This document shows positions 29,401 to 39,088 of a stretch of 64,000 bases of DNA, piece after piece (within the stretch, counting starts at the first letter, position 1; every line of letters begins with the position of its first letter). Location of the stretch: positions 64,990 through 128,989 of the forward strand of contig SMOI01000064.1 in NCBI GenBank assembly GCA_008000375.1, in the 5' to 3' direction. The notes below the pieces were generated by a model. The model was not told where the DNA came from and ran no database searches. It worked only from the letters and a program-made list of their open reading frames with translations. A program made the position numbers and the translations under genes. Origin of the DNA: Poteriospumella lacustris (taxonomy: Eukaryota; Sar; Chrysophyceae; Chromulinales; Dinobryaceae).

Positions 29401-32400
29401 TTGCAGACGCTGGGCATCGAGTTGGGCCACTATCTCCTACAGGAGTTGTACTTGGTGACGCAGGTGCGCTTGACCGAGTTCTTAGATGGCAAGGGCAAGC
29501 AGTTTGCGGATCTGGGCCCTCGCGCGATGTCCGCGATTGCGTATCGGCTGCATCACTTCGAAGAAGAGATCACGTCGTGTATGCGTCACGACATCGCGAT
29601 CATCAGTCACTTGAACGATTTCCAATTGATTCTTCGCTTCGTTCAAGACTTGTGCAACGGTCAGTTCGTTCCGGGCCAGAACCTGATGAACCGCAAGTAT
29701 GCGGTCGGCAACGAAGAGAGTGGCAAGCGCAACCTGGTCGACTTGACGGTCGATGTCTTCATCAGCGCGTATCGGTTGATTGATCGCTGCAAAGACATCG
29801 AAGCGGACCACATGGAAATGGAATATTTCATGAACGTTGCCCAGCAGTGTCTCGAGACCATTGCGGATTTCGTACAGGGTCCGCACAAGATGAACCAATC
29901 CATTCTGATCAACCGCGAGGACCTGTTCGGGAACCTGATGGAGTGGATTCAATTCGTCTCGAAGGCTCGTACCGACCTCCTCGAGTACATGCGCCAGTTC
30001 GCCTATTTGAAGGACATTACGATCACGTCGAAGTCGTGGGTGCGCTTGATGATGAGTGGCAAGAGCTACGAATACGACAAGTACCACGAGTTCCGCGAGC
30101 GCAAGAAGAAGTATCAACGCATGCGCGCCCAGCGACGTCGTATGCAGACGCGTGGGGAAGCCGAAGCGGAATTGTCGCTCGAGCGTTGCGAGCAGATCAT
30201 GGATCGTCTGAACGACATGGAGATGAGCGTGCTGCATCTGTTGGAGTCCATTCTGAACGATACGCAAGTGTCGATTGTGGAAGATAGCAGCGAGACGATG
30301 GTCGACGAGAAAGGCAACCCCATCACCACCACTGCGAAAGAGACGTCCAACGAGGCTGACGCTGCGGCGGAGAACAAAGACAGTGGCGCTGAACCGTCCG
30401 GCGAGGGCGAGGGCGAGGGCGAGGAAGAAGAGGAAGACGAAAGCAAGCGTTCCTTCGCTCATTTGGAGAAGATCCTCACCCATTTCGACACGCCGCTGAT
30501 GATCAATCGCTTCAAACTCTACTGGGCCGCCGTCGTCTTCGACAAGGAGACCAGCGTCAACCGCTATCGTCGACAACAAGAGAAATTGCGTCGCCGTCGC
30601 AAGCGTGCCGACCAGGACAAGAGTAGCCATCATTACAGCATACTCACCGGTACAGCTCAAACGGGCAACGTCGAAGAAGACGATGGCCTTCTCGACGATA
30701 TCGATGACTTCATCGCCGACCGCGAAGAGTCGCTGATGAAGAAGTTGGCCCGTTTGCGTACCATCTTCCGCGACGACCAAAATATGTCGTTCAATGGCGA
30801 GGGCTTGAACATGGACGAAGACACGAAAGACCTGTACATGCAGTGGTGGACCTCGTGCAGTTTGAACGAACGAGAGCGTTCGATTCAATCGTCGTTTGCA
30901 TATTACGAGATTCTGACGATGTTGTCCGACCTGTACACGACCGACAACATCAAAGACTACCCCGAGACGTTGAAGCAACAGTTGAACAACATCAAGACCT
31001 TGTGGCTGGTCGGCGGGGAGAAAGCGATGATCGGAAAGGACGAGGCCTTCGCCTTCGACAACTACTTCTCGTCGATTGAGATCGTCGTCAACGAAGGCAG
31101 CGATCTCTTGCGCATCTATTTCCCGATCCCCGCCGCGTGTCGCAATCAGCGCAACAACCCGTTGGTCCAAAGCGAAATGGAGAACGTGATGAACTCCGTG
31201 ACGCGTGATTCGGCCAAGTCGAAGATCAGCAACTTCTTGGACTTGGCCTTGAACGTGGAGAACGTCATCGTCTTGCAGAACGAGATCCTCACGGGCGACG
31301 AATGGTACAAACCCATCGTCCGCTTCATGATCGCCAATGACAGTTACTGGGTGTTGGTGGTCTTCTGCTTGACCCTGACGATCAACGCGTTGCTGTTGTC
31401 GAACGTGTCGTCCAACAACGACCTCATCCACGCGTACATGAACCCCAGCCATCATTTGCTGGCCCAACGCATCGGATACGTCCACTTCGCTGTGTCCGTC
31501 ATCTTATTCGTCAATTTCCTCCTGGGGCCCGCACGTATTACCGTGTCCAATGGCATGCGCTGGAAGGATCAAGTGATGAACGACGTCGTCGCCTTGCCCA
31601 CGAACAACCGAGCGATCATTGCAGCGTTTAAGCTGCTGAACGACGTGTTGTACAAGGAGGTGTGGGTGACGGTGTTCTTCGTGTTCGATTTCCAGACGAT
31701 TTACTATTCGCTGTTCTTGTTGCTGTCGGGGCTCGGCGTGTGGGTCAACGTGTCGTTCTTTGCGGCCCACGTGTTGGACATCGGTATGCGCATTAAGATC
31801 TTGTCGTATGTGCTGCAGAGCGTGTTCTCGAACGGCTGGCAGGTGATTGTGACGTTCATGTTCGCCGCGGTGATCATTTGGATCTACGCAGTCATCGGTG
31901 TCTACGCCTTCGGCTTCGGCAAGTATTCGTACGGTGATTCTCCATCCGATTTCGCGTGGAGTGCGACGTTGCAATCCGCCTTCTGGCAGCATTTGGACTT
32001 TGGGTTGCGTGGTCCACCGATCTTTGACGCCTACAGCGGCGAACAAGCCGCGGGCAAATACGTCTTCGACATTTCGTATCAAATCTTGATCATCACGATT
32101 CTCGTGGCCATCGTCACGGGTATCATCATCGACACGTTCTCGCAATTGCGCTCCGACAAATACGAAGTCGAGAAGGACCAATTGAACGTTTGTTTCATCT
32201 GCTCGCAATCGCGCGAGGTCTTCGAGCGCAAATTGATCAAGTTCTCCGACCACATCGAGAACGACCACAACCCGTGGAACTACATGTACTACAAGATGTA
32301 TCTGCAATCGAAGCCCCGCGGCCACCTATCCGCGTTGGAGAAGTATCTGTTGCGTAAGATTGAAGCGCAAAGCATCGATTACTTCCCGATCAATCGCGCG

Positions 32401-32793
32401 TTGGTTCTCGCGGAAGAAGTCTTCGACGATGAAACCGAAGAGACCAGCAACGCCATCGCCTCGAAGGTTGTTGCGCAAGTGGAAACGCATCTGCAAGAAA
32501 TGGTGCGCAAAGAAATGGATTCGTTGCGCAAATGGCTCAGTGATCAACAGATGCAGCAGGTGGAAGAGTCGATGCTGTCGAATCACCACCATTTGGCGTC
32601 GCAATTGCGGCATCCGTTGCAGGGTTTGTTGTCTCGCAACGGTGGCGCACGGGCGAGTGGTATGAGCACTGCGAATAACAGTGCGAACAACTCCGTGGCC
32701 GGCAGTGTCAACGGTGGCAACACCTCGTCGCGCCGATCGATGGGGACGGCAGGCACGGCGGCGATGACCTCGTCACGGTCGTCGATGCGATAA
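2469..32793 (+). CDS. Giant multidomain protein ending in an IP3R/RyR-type calcium channel (10,042 residues)
   Basis: Four exons (2469-2835, 2901-3321, 3385-7013, 7082-32793) join in frame through GT-AG introns of 65, 63 and 68 bp; the summed length is divisible by three and gives 10,042 residues. Three junctions fuse continuous sequence, and two restore CUB-like modules, which supports a single gene. Visible parts in order: armadillo-like N-terminus; CUB-like modules (about 13, starting near residues 190, 902, 1222, 2287, 2417, 3308, 3456, 3586, 4761, 7079, 7320, 7964 and 8635); SPRY domains (about 544-702 and 8133-8284); three ZZ-like fingers (1135-1365) and a further Cys-rich finger (2858-2913); laminin-G/SPRY-like folds (about 1876-2030 and 4093-4482); a RIH-like region (about 6151-6369); an RIH-associated-like region (about 9029-9199); a six-helix-type channel (about 9556-9829); and a C-x2-C-x16-H-x4-H linker (9843-9868). 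No signal peptide, MIR domain or IP3-binding core was seen. The likely role is intracellular Ca2+ release, by inference. The last exon is 25.7 kb without an intron. Confidence 0.85.
4228..4700 (+). other. SPRY domain 1 of the giant protein
   Basis: Residues about 544-702 show the SPRY/B30.2 order: a strand ending KVYFELET, GNLFLGFAPDNW, a Gly-Tyr-x-Thr segment, then GTIIGVAIDKEN followed by a Ser-Tyr-Asp-Gly-Lys turn and a closing NFGQE. Ryanodine receptors carry three SPRY domains in their cytosolic part, so the fold fits the C-terminal channel. The ligand is unknown. Confidence 0.75.
5999..6690 (+). other. Three ZZ-type zinc fingers, two nested inside a CUB-like module
   Basis: Three Cys-rich units lie at about residues 1135-1188, 1255-1312 and 1315-1365. 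Each has the WxCDxC start and the CDYDxCFxC core typical of ZZ fingers. The first stands alone. The second and third follow an HPYIDNMNEE motif that opens a CUB-like module, and the rest of that module (IVFDPRSCTEESCDY) resumes immediately after them and ends in exon 4 with SDGSRVDWGIEF. The fingers therefore appear inserted between strands of one module. ZZ fingers usually bind peptides, often histone or other N-terminal tails; the target here is unknown. Confidence 0.8.
13030..13755 (+). other. Best-preserved tandem pair of CUB-like modules
   Basis: Two adjacent units at about residues 3456-3566 and 3586-3698 share the full pattern: ESPHPYDNNMN or ESRHPYADNIE, a short strand, F(D/H)PxSxxENNxDY, a Gly-Gly loop with Lys-x-Tyr-Pro-Gly-Val, then SDGSNNDWGYRF or DASRTDYGYKF. 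They define the module most clearly; other copies in the protein are more worn. Similar modules occur with ZZ fingers in large intracellular proteins such as ZZEF1 and HECTD4 (family knowledge, not searched here). Confidence 0.75.
21115..21770 (+). other. RIH-like helical region of the giant protein
   Basis: At about residues 6151-6369 a helix-rich segment ends in a block (RFVELMTLLYVDTNE) resembling the end of RIH domains, the helical solenoids between the N-terminus and the pore in IP3 and ryanodine receptors. The match is by pattern and placement only and is weaker than the match of the pore. Confidence 0.45.
29750..30260 (+). other. RIH-associated-like domain of the giant protein
   Basis: Residues about 9029-9199 include the block CLETIADFVQGPHKMNQ, which parallels the LTEYxQGPCxxNQ signature of the RIH-associated domain of IP3 and ryanodine receptors. 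A basic helix and a MEMSVLHLLESIL block follow, again as in the receptors. An acidic linker comes next, and the transmembrane channel starts about 360 residues later, which is the family order. Confidence 0.7.
31330..32290 (+). other. IP3R/RyR-type pore, selectivity filter and C-terminal zinc linker
   Basis: Hydrophobic segments lie near 31336-31400, 31480-31535, 31660-31785 (probably two helices), 31845-31920 and 32080-32140. The last contains TGIIIDTFSQLRSDK, equivalent to the gate helix ending (GxIIDxFxxLR) of both receptor classes. Before it, GLR at residues 9780-9782 aligns with the conserved Gly-x-Arg preceding the filter, but the filter itself is GPPIFD instead of GGGxGD. Downstream come Cys9843, Cys9846, His9863 and His9868, with spacing identical to the receptors' C2H2 linker, followed by a helix ending in DYFPINRALVL. 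Confidence 0.85.
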
Positions 32794-34216
32794 TTCCGTT
32801 CCGTGATGCCCTTCTCTCTCATCGCTGTCGTCGCTTGTCTTGTCTTTCTTTCACTTTGATTTGCTCTGTTTTGTCCCCTCTGCCCTTCCCACCCTCATTC
32901 CTCATTTCTGTGTGTCTCTGTCTCGCGAGCTGTGTTTGCCCTGCCGCCTCTCGTTGGTATCTCTTCGGATTTCATCCGCTTTCGTTTCGTTTCGTTTCGT
33001 TTCGCTTCGACTGTTCTCGTCCCGCGCGCCCATCTTCTCCCGCCAGTTCGTCGCACAGTCGGTAGCGCGTCTCGTGGTGATTCGCTTGTCGAGAGAGATG
33101 GGCCAGCGTCGGACCCTGCGAGGCGGCTTGACCCCCCCACACCCTACCTAAACGAGTTTGTCTTCCCTTTCTCTATTGCTCCTCCTCATCCCCCATATCT
33201 CTCTGCTTTGTGTCTCTTTGAAGCGTTTATTCGCTGGGTTCTTCTCCCTTTCCATTCTCTTCGTCAGATCGTCTTGTCGGGTGGTTCGTGCACCGTAACG
33301 TTGATTTCTCCTCTTTTTGTCTCGGCGCGTCATAGTCAACGCGCCTGCGTTCTGTTTTCCCTTCCGCCCTTTCCATCGGTCGCCTTGAGCGGCGGGGCGC
33401 ATGTCCACGGCTGTGCTGCTCTGCGCAGCGTCAATGTGTCGTTCTGTGTGCGTGGTTCCCAGTCCGTTGTGCTGCTTCGTCTTTCGTTGCGTCTCGTTCC
33501 TGTGCGTGGATTTGTTGTCTCTCGTCTCCGCTGCCGTTTGGCTCCGTCGTGTGCGTTGTTATCCAGCGAGACCGGTCGCTGCTCTCTTCGACCCCCCCCC
33601 ATATATACTTGCTCCTCCTGTTTTGTCCTTTCTATCGTCTCTCTCTCCCCCCTTCCCGCTTCCCCCTTGTACCCTCTCATCGCTGGCAGCGTTGGTCGCG
33701 CTTTCGCAGGCGCATGCTGCGAACTCCGGTCGATCGAAGTAGCGGTCGATCGATCGAATGAGTGGCGTTCACCTGCGAAGCGGCGGCTGACCACGCAGGT
33801 CGGCTCGATGAGCGGCGGGAGCGGCACTCCCCGTTGTTGTCCAGTTTGCTTACGCTTTCCGAGCGATATCCCTGTCTTCGTTGTTGTTGTTCTCATCGTT
33901 TGTTTGTTTGTACGCTTCGTTCGTTACGAGTTTTTGTTGCTGTTGTTGTATTCTCAACGGTCGTGTGTGTGTCGTTGTGGAAAGCGGACGAAACGCGGCG
34001 GAGCGTTGTGGGCCTCTCCCGAGGACGACCACCTTAACCACCACCGCACTGCGCTGCCCGCTCCAGCGACGACACGCCCACGTGTTGCATATGATTCCCT
34101 CACCCTCCAATCTCCACAGAAAAAAAGAAGTAAACTATATACCCCACACGTGTACCCCCCCTCACTAACACGGCATTTCAACCAAATAATTATACCCCAA
34201 ACCATACACCCGCTCA
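32794..34216. other. Long pyrimidine-rich intergenic region between convergent genes
   Basis: These 1.4 kb lie between the stop codons of the giant gene (+) and the aminopeptidase (-). From about 32810 to 33990 the plus strand is dominated by C and T in long runs (for example near 33590-33680), with a TTTCG pentamer repeat at about 32981-33010. A 492-codon plus-strand frame (32932-34407) crosses it and runs into the aminopeptidase in antisense; its Phe/Ser/Pro/Arg-rich translation reflects composition, and I do not call a gene. It is probably the giant gene's 3' UTR or flank. Confidence 0.6.
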
Positions 34217-36172
34217 TTAGTTCTTCTTCTGCAAATGCTGCAAGTAATCGACCAACAAACGGACACCGTAGCCGGTCGGACGCGATTTCGCGTTGTCCCA
34301 GACCGGCCCGGCCATGTCGATGTGTGCCCAGGCGGGAGAGCAGTTGTCGGCGTCGTTGCTGCCGCCCGTCACCTCGACAAACTCTTGCAAGAACAGCGCC
34401 GCCGTGATCGATCCACCGCCTTTGCCGCCGGAAATGTTCTTCAAATCTGCGATGGGGCTCTTCAACCACTCGCGGTAGCTCTCGGTCAACGGCATCGACC
34501 AGACCTTGTCACCCGAGCGGCTGGCAGAGCTCTCCAACGCCGTACGCAAGGCAGCATTGTTGGCGTACAGTCCTGCGACGTGATCGCCCAAGCCAACGAT
34601 GCAGGCGCCCGTCAAGGTCGCCAAGTCGACGATGTGGTCGACTCCCAGGCGCTGTGCATAGACCAACGCGTCGGCGAGCGTCAATCGACCTTCGGCGTCG
34701 GTGTTGAGGACTTCAATGGTCTTGCCGTTCGAGGCCACGAGAATATCGCCAGGACGCACGGCCTCCGCCGACACCATGTTCTCACAGACGGCCGAAATGA
34801 AATGCACTTCCACATGCTACACGAGACACACGACGAGTCACACAGTGAGTCACAGCGTTGACACGAGAGAGACGCCAATACACGGCGGCCGAGGAGGAGG
34901 CCATACATCAGGTTGCAGCTGCCCAATGGCCTTGGCAGCACCTAAGACGGCGCCACACCCACCCATATCGAACTTCATGAGTTCAATCGATGAGCCAGGA
35001 CCCGTTTTGAGGTTGTATCCACCGGAATCGAAGGTTAACCCTTTGCCGACGAGGGCGACCTTCGTCACACCGTCGCGGTGGGGTGTCTTCGGGCGGTAGA
35101 CCAAGTGTACAAACTGCGGAGGAAACTTGGATCCCTGCTGCACACCCAAGTATCCGCCCATGTTCAATCGCTGGCACTCCTCCTGAACGATGCGGTGCGG
35201 TGCATACCACGTCACAGTCGATCAGTACCGACGAAACAACCATCACACATACACTGTCCCTTTCAACCGACTTACCAGGCCCAGTACATTGCATTCCAAG
35301 TTCAAAGAGGCAGCGAGCTCTTTGGCCGCTTGCGCAATCGCCAGAGGGGTTTTGCTGTTGGACGGAGCGCCCACCAAGTCTTTCGCGAAGTTGACCCCTG
35401 ACACGATGTGCTCCACCGATCGCTGCGTCTCTGGCAACGCCTTCGCGATGGTCGCATCTATTTCAAAGAGAGATACTGTCGCCAACGGTCCACCAGGAGG
35501 CTTGTTATTCTCAGGTTTCTTCGAGGGCAAACGGAATCGTTCGTCCTTGTACAACGCATCGTGCACACTCAACATGAGGTTGGCCACATGCTCTTGGGCG
35601 ACACCTGTGGGCACGACGAGGCCTACATGCTTTGCTTGTGTCTTTTCTGCGACGGAAACAACCGCGGATGCCAAGCGAGAGGGCGTGTTCTTGCTCACCT
35701 CGCCGTCCTGTTTGGGCTCGGCGCCCAGTCCCACCAGTGCAACGTATTTCACGTTCAACGAATCGTGATTGTAAACGCGCACAAGGCATTCAGCGCCAGC
35801 TTCTGCTTTGAAGGAATGATCCGCAATCAAATCTGCAACGACGGGATGCGTGAAAGCCTCGCCATTGAGCAGCTTCAACACCGGCTTCTTCGCGTGGTCT
35901 TGGAACAGCGGTACAATCAGCACGTCTCCATTGAAGCTGGCCACGTCGCTTTGTGCCTTGAAATTCACAGTTCTCAACGATGAAAATTTCAAATCGGTGG
36001 ACGGCATGGGCGCCGAAGAAAACGATTGAGCTGGCGTCATGGACGCCAACAGACTACGGAACACCGGTCGTTGGCTTGCAAATCCCACCAATCCACGTGA
36101 CGATTTCGAGAACAACGCGTGCGAAGTGGCGGCCAACATGATGATCAATCCACAACTCAAGAAGTATTGCAT
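34217..36172 (-). CDS. LAP: Leucine aminopeptidase, M17 family, plastid-targeted
   Basis: This dizinc peptidase removes N-terminal residues from peptides and acts as a hexamer. Exons in reading order are 36172-35276, 35182-34907 and 34816-34217; introns are 93 and 90 bp, giving 590 residues. The M17 signature NTDAEGRL is intact, as are [11 protein letters not shown] with its metal-binding Lys and Asp, and MKFDMGG. I chose the ATG at 36172 because it opens a hydrophobic signal peptide ending Ser-His-Ala-Leu-Phe, followed by a Ser/Arg-rich transit-like stretch. An upstream in-frame Met at 36304 would bury this signal and is less likely. The N-terminal third matches the usual, poorly conserved M17 N-domain. 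The gene converges on the giant gene and follows the HugZ-like gene on the same strand after 292 bp. Confidence 0.93.
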
Positions 36173-36464
36173 GATATTCAATGTCGTTGTGTTGATAGCA
36201 CCGAGAGTTGACCAACGACGAAGAAGCTGAAAAGACGTCGCCGTCGCCGTCGCCAAGTCACCGCAATTACAACGTCTTTTTAGGGGCTTTTGCTTGGGCC
36301 CCACAAACGCACGTCAAAGTAAGCTGTAGAACGGACGCACGCACCGATGGGCAGAGGAGCTTCACGCACAGCTCACAGCTCACAGCGGAGCCTCGACAGT
36401 CACACGGGAGGGACGTGGTTAAAATTACACGCATCACAGAGAGACGTAGGGCCAATTGCATGGG

Positions 36465-37595
36465 CTAATCATGCTTCTGTACATGCTGATGGTCGTGGAG
36501 AATGTCTTCGGCGTACTTCTTCGTCGGTGGCAAGTCGTCGGCGAAGAAGTAGCCCTGCTCCCGCTCCCACACCTCTTGGAACAACTTCGTCAGCTCGCTC
36601 TTCGCGTCTTCCGCCGAATTGACGGGATATCGAAAGCCGACACGATATTCATCAGTGAATTCACCTACAGGACACAAGATGAGGAGGGTAACATGACGGC
36701 GTACAGATCACTACAACAGCGCAGGACACCTACCAGACTTGACGCGAATGTCGATGCCAAAGCGATCGATGGCTTGAATACGTGCGAAATCGACGTTTTC
36801 CAGGCGGAGATAGTGCTTGCACAGGAGGAAGATTTCGCTTTGCTTGTCAAAGTTCACTCGAGACAATACGTTGGGCACATCCTGCGCAAGAACATCGGGC
36901 TTCGCCTGCTGATAGTCGTCGATATCTACCCACGTCGCTTGGACCCCAAATCCACCGGAGAAGTAGATCTTCTCAGGCTTAATACGAACGAGTTTAAACC
37001 GACTAGAATCGACGATTTGCTCCGAGTAAGGATGAACGATGGCAAACGCGAGCTTGAGAGCCGTCAGTTGATCCGCAGGGACTTCGTCGATAGTTCCCAT
37101 CACCGTCACACGCGACAGCGAAGCAGAAGTTTGCTCTTGGTGTGACCGTGGTAGTTGTACGAATAACGAGACAGATGGGTTGTGTTGAATGTTCTGCGTG
37201 TGCAGGGACTGCTCAGATAGAAGCAAAATAGGCCAGCCTTGTTCGTCGAGAATGTAGTCCACGTACGAGCCGAAGGGAAAATTATGAGCACCGTCGATCG
37301 ACGATATTGTGCACAAAGTGCCGCTGGTGCAAATGTGAGTAATGGTACGAGCGCGATCGGTTATAGTGGGACGAATGCTCTCAGAGAAGTGACCATCTGC
37401 GTCACCGTGAGAGGCCATCATTTGGGATTTTGGCCGCGACAGAGCGGACCGTTGCATCACAGGTTTCAGCTGGTTCGACTTTAACTGGATGGAAGTGGGT
37501 TTGTGACGCCATGATCCGCTGGAAAAGGATATGACGGCGCAGTACTGCGACCACAGCACGAAGAGCATGGTCCGAACAACCGCCAACCGGTTCAT
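36465..37595 (-). CDS. Split-barrel flavin/haem-type protein, HugZ/GluTR-binding-like, plastid-targeted
   Basis: Exons 37595-36734 and 36664-36465 (intron 69 bp) encode 353 residues. The body has the FMN-binding split-barrel pattern: GTLCTISS near residue 90, FPFGSYVDY, PILLLSEQSLHTQNI, VTVMGTIDEVP and YFSGGFGVQATWVDI. A C-terminal DUF2470-like part follows (residues about 260-340). This order is shared by plant plastid HugZ-like haem-binding proteins and the glutamyl-tRNA reductase-binding protein, both tied to tetrapyrrole metabolism; I cannot decide between them. The ATG at 37595 opens a signal peptide ending near Val-Ile-Ser-Phe, a plastid-type cleavage context; a Met ten codons upstream is possible. 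It lies back to back with EF-Ts, sharing a 383-bp promoter interval. Confidence 0.8.
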
Positions 37596-37978
37596 TTTGA
37601 CCGACAAGCCCGAAGACAACGTCAAAAAACAATGCAGCCAGACAGAATCACACCAGACTATTGGCGAACAGTGATTGTTTTGTGGTATTTTATTGACTCT
37701 ATGTCGTTCAATAGGGACAGGGATATGATGGCACCTTGGAACCGACGCACGATGACAATGCCCATGCTGCAGCAGAAAGCGCTCTCCCAGAAAGCCATCA
37801 ACACAGATACGCAGATCTCATCAGATTTGCCCAGTCGCCCAGCCACACAAGGACATGAAAAGCGACTTCTTTTTCTCTGCTCTGCTGCCTCGTTTTCAGT
37901 CTTGGTGAAATAGGACGATAGTCAAGCAACGTCACACGAGTATTGTTTGCTATATTCCCGAAGTGTGTACTTGCAAAG
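37596..37978. promoter_or_regulatory. Divergent promoter interval between HugZ-like gene and EF-Ts
   Basis: These 383 bp separate two start codons on opposite strands, so both promoters must lie here. The centre is AT-rich (around 37670-37710). I could not pick a convincing TATA box or shared motif. Confidence 0.5.
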
Positions 37979-39088
37979 ATGTTGTCTTCTTCCCGTCTGT
38001 CGATGCAGTTGTTGGGACGTCGTTCCACGGCGTTGTTGTTCTCAACCAAGGCTGGTGCTGCTGATGTCGGTGCCATTAAGAAGTTGCGTGAGCTGTCTGG
38101 TGCACCAATGATGGATTGCAAGAATGCCTTGGCTGCTGCCGATGTTCAGGGAGATCTGCAAAAGGCTTTGGCTTGGTTGCGCGCCAAGGGTATCGCGAAG
38201 GTTGCCTCGTCTACCCGTGTCACCAAGGAGGGTCTTATCGGCGTTCACAACTCTCCTGAACGCGGTACTGTGACTTTGGTTGAGGTCAATTGCGAAACTG
38301 GTACGTTGTACGAGCAGCATCTTCACGATTCTTAAGTTATTCTCACTATTTCTTGCACAGACTTCGTCTCCATCAACAAGGACTTCCAGAAGTTCGTCGC
38401 GATGATCACTGAAACCGTCTCCGCTTGCACTCCCACTACCTCTACTCAGGTGGTGGATGTCCCTTTTTTGCTGAAGTTGGCTCCTCCCAGCTCTGTGCAC
38501 ACCGCTAAGCCGTACAGCAACTTGGAAGAGGCGTTGGGCGATGTGATCGCTTCGATTCGCGAGACGATCGTCATCAAGCGTGCTTCTGTGATCGCTCAGC
38601 CCAGCCAGGGCGGTGTTTTGGCGACTTATGTTCACAACAAGGTGAACTTGTCTCCTTCGGAGAGCAACACGTCTCCTAATACCCAGCTTGGAAAGGCTGC
38701 CGGTGTTGTGGCCTTCACCTCCGACAACGACAAGACTCGTGCGGCTTTGGTGGACTCTCCGGTTGGCCGCAAACTTGCCATGCACGTGGTTGCCGCCAAG
38801 CCCTTGTTCTTGAGCCCTGCTGATGTTTCGCAGTCGTTCTTGGACCAAGAGAATGCCATCTTCGCCGAGCAGACGCAAGACGATAAGAAGAAGCCTGAAG
38901 TGTTGCAGAAGATCATCCAGGGCAAGATGAACAAGCGTATGGCCGAAGTCTGCCTCTTGCAACAGGGACACTTGGCCGAAGAAGGCAACCCTGTCGTGCA
39001 AAAGTACGTGGATTCTGTGGGCCAATCTTTGCAGGGCAAGGTCACCGTTGACTCGTTCGCTCTCTGGGCCTTGAACAGCCAAGAGTAA
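37979..39088 (+). CDS. TSFM: Elongation factor Ts, mitochondrial
   Basis: EF-Ts recharges EF-Tu by GDP/GTP exchange during organellar translation. Exons 37979-38300 and 38361-39088 (60-bp intron) give 349 residues. The UBA-like N-terminal domain contains KKLRELSGAPMMDCKNAL. The family hallmark Thr-Asp-Phe-Val, which contacts EF-Tu, is rebuilt exactly across the splice junction (NCET-DFVSINKDF). The first 24 residues are Arg/Ser/Leu-rich with no acidic residue and no hydrophobic signal peptide, which argues for mitochondria rather than the plastid. An in-frame Met 12 codons upstream would add a hydrophobic start and is less likely. Codon choice favours C-ending codons more than in the giant gene, consistent with good expression. 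Confidence 0.95.

Noticed and set aside
29482-31485. 667-codon minus-strand frame opposite the channel end of the giant gene
   Set aside because: It is antisense to strongly conserved coding sequence. The openness follows from the plus-strand codon bias, and the translation has no recognisable domain.
32932-34407. 492-codon plus-strand frame in the pyrimidine-rich gap
   Set aside because: Its translation is Phe/Ser/Pro/Arg-rich low complexity caused by C/T composition, and it runs antisense into the last aminopeptidase exon.
36173-36304. Earlier in-frame start for the leucine aminopeptidase
   Set aside because: It would place 44 basic and polar residues before an otherwise perfect signal peptide, so the internal ATG at 36172 is preferred.
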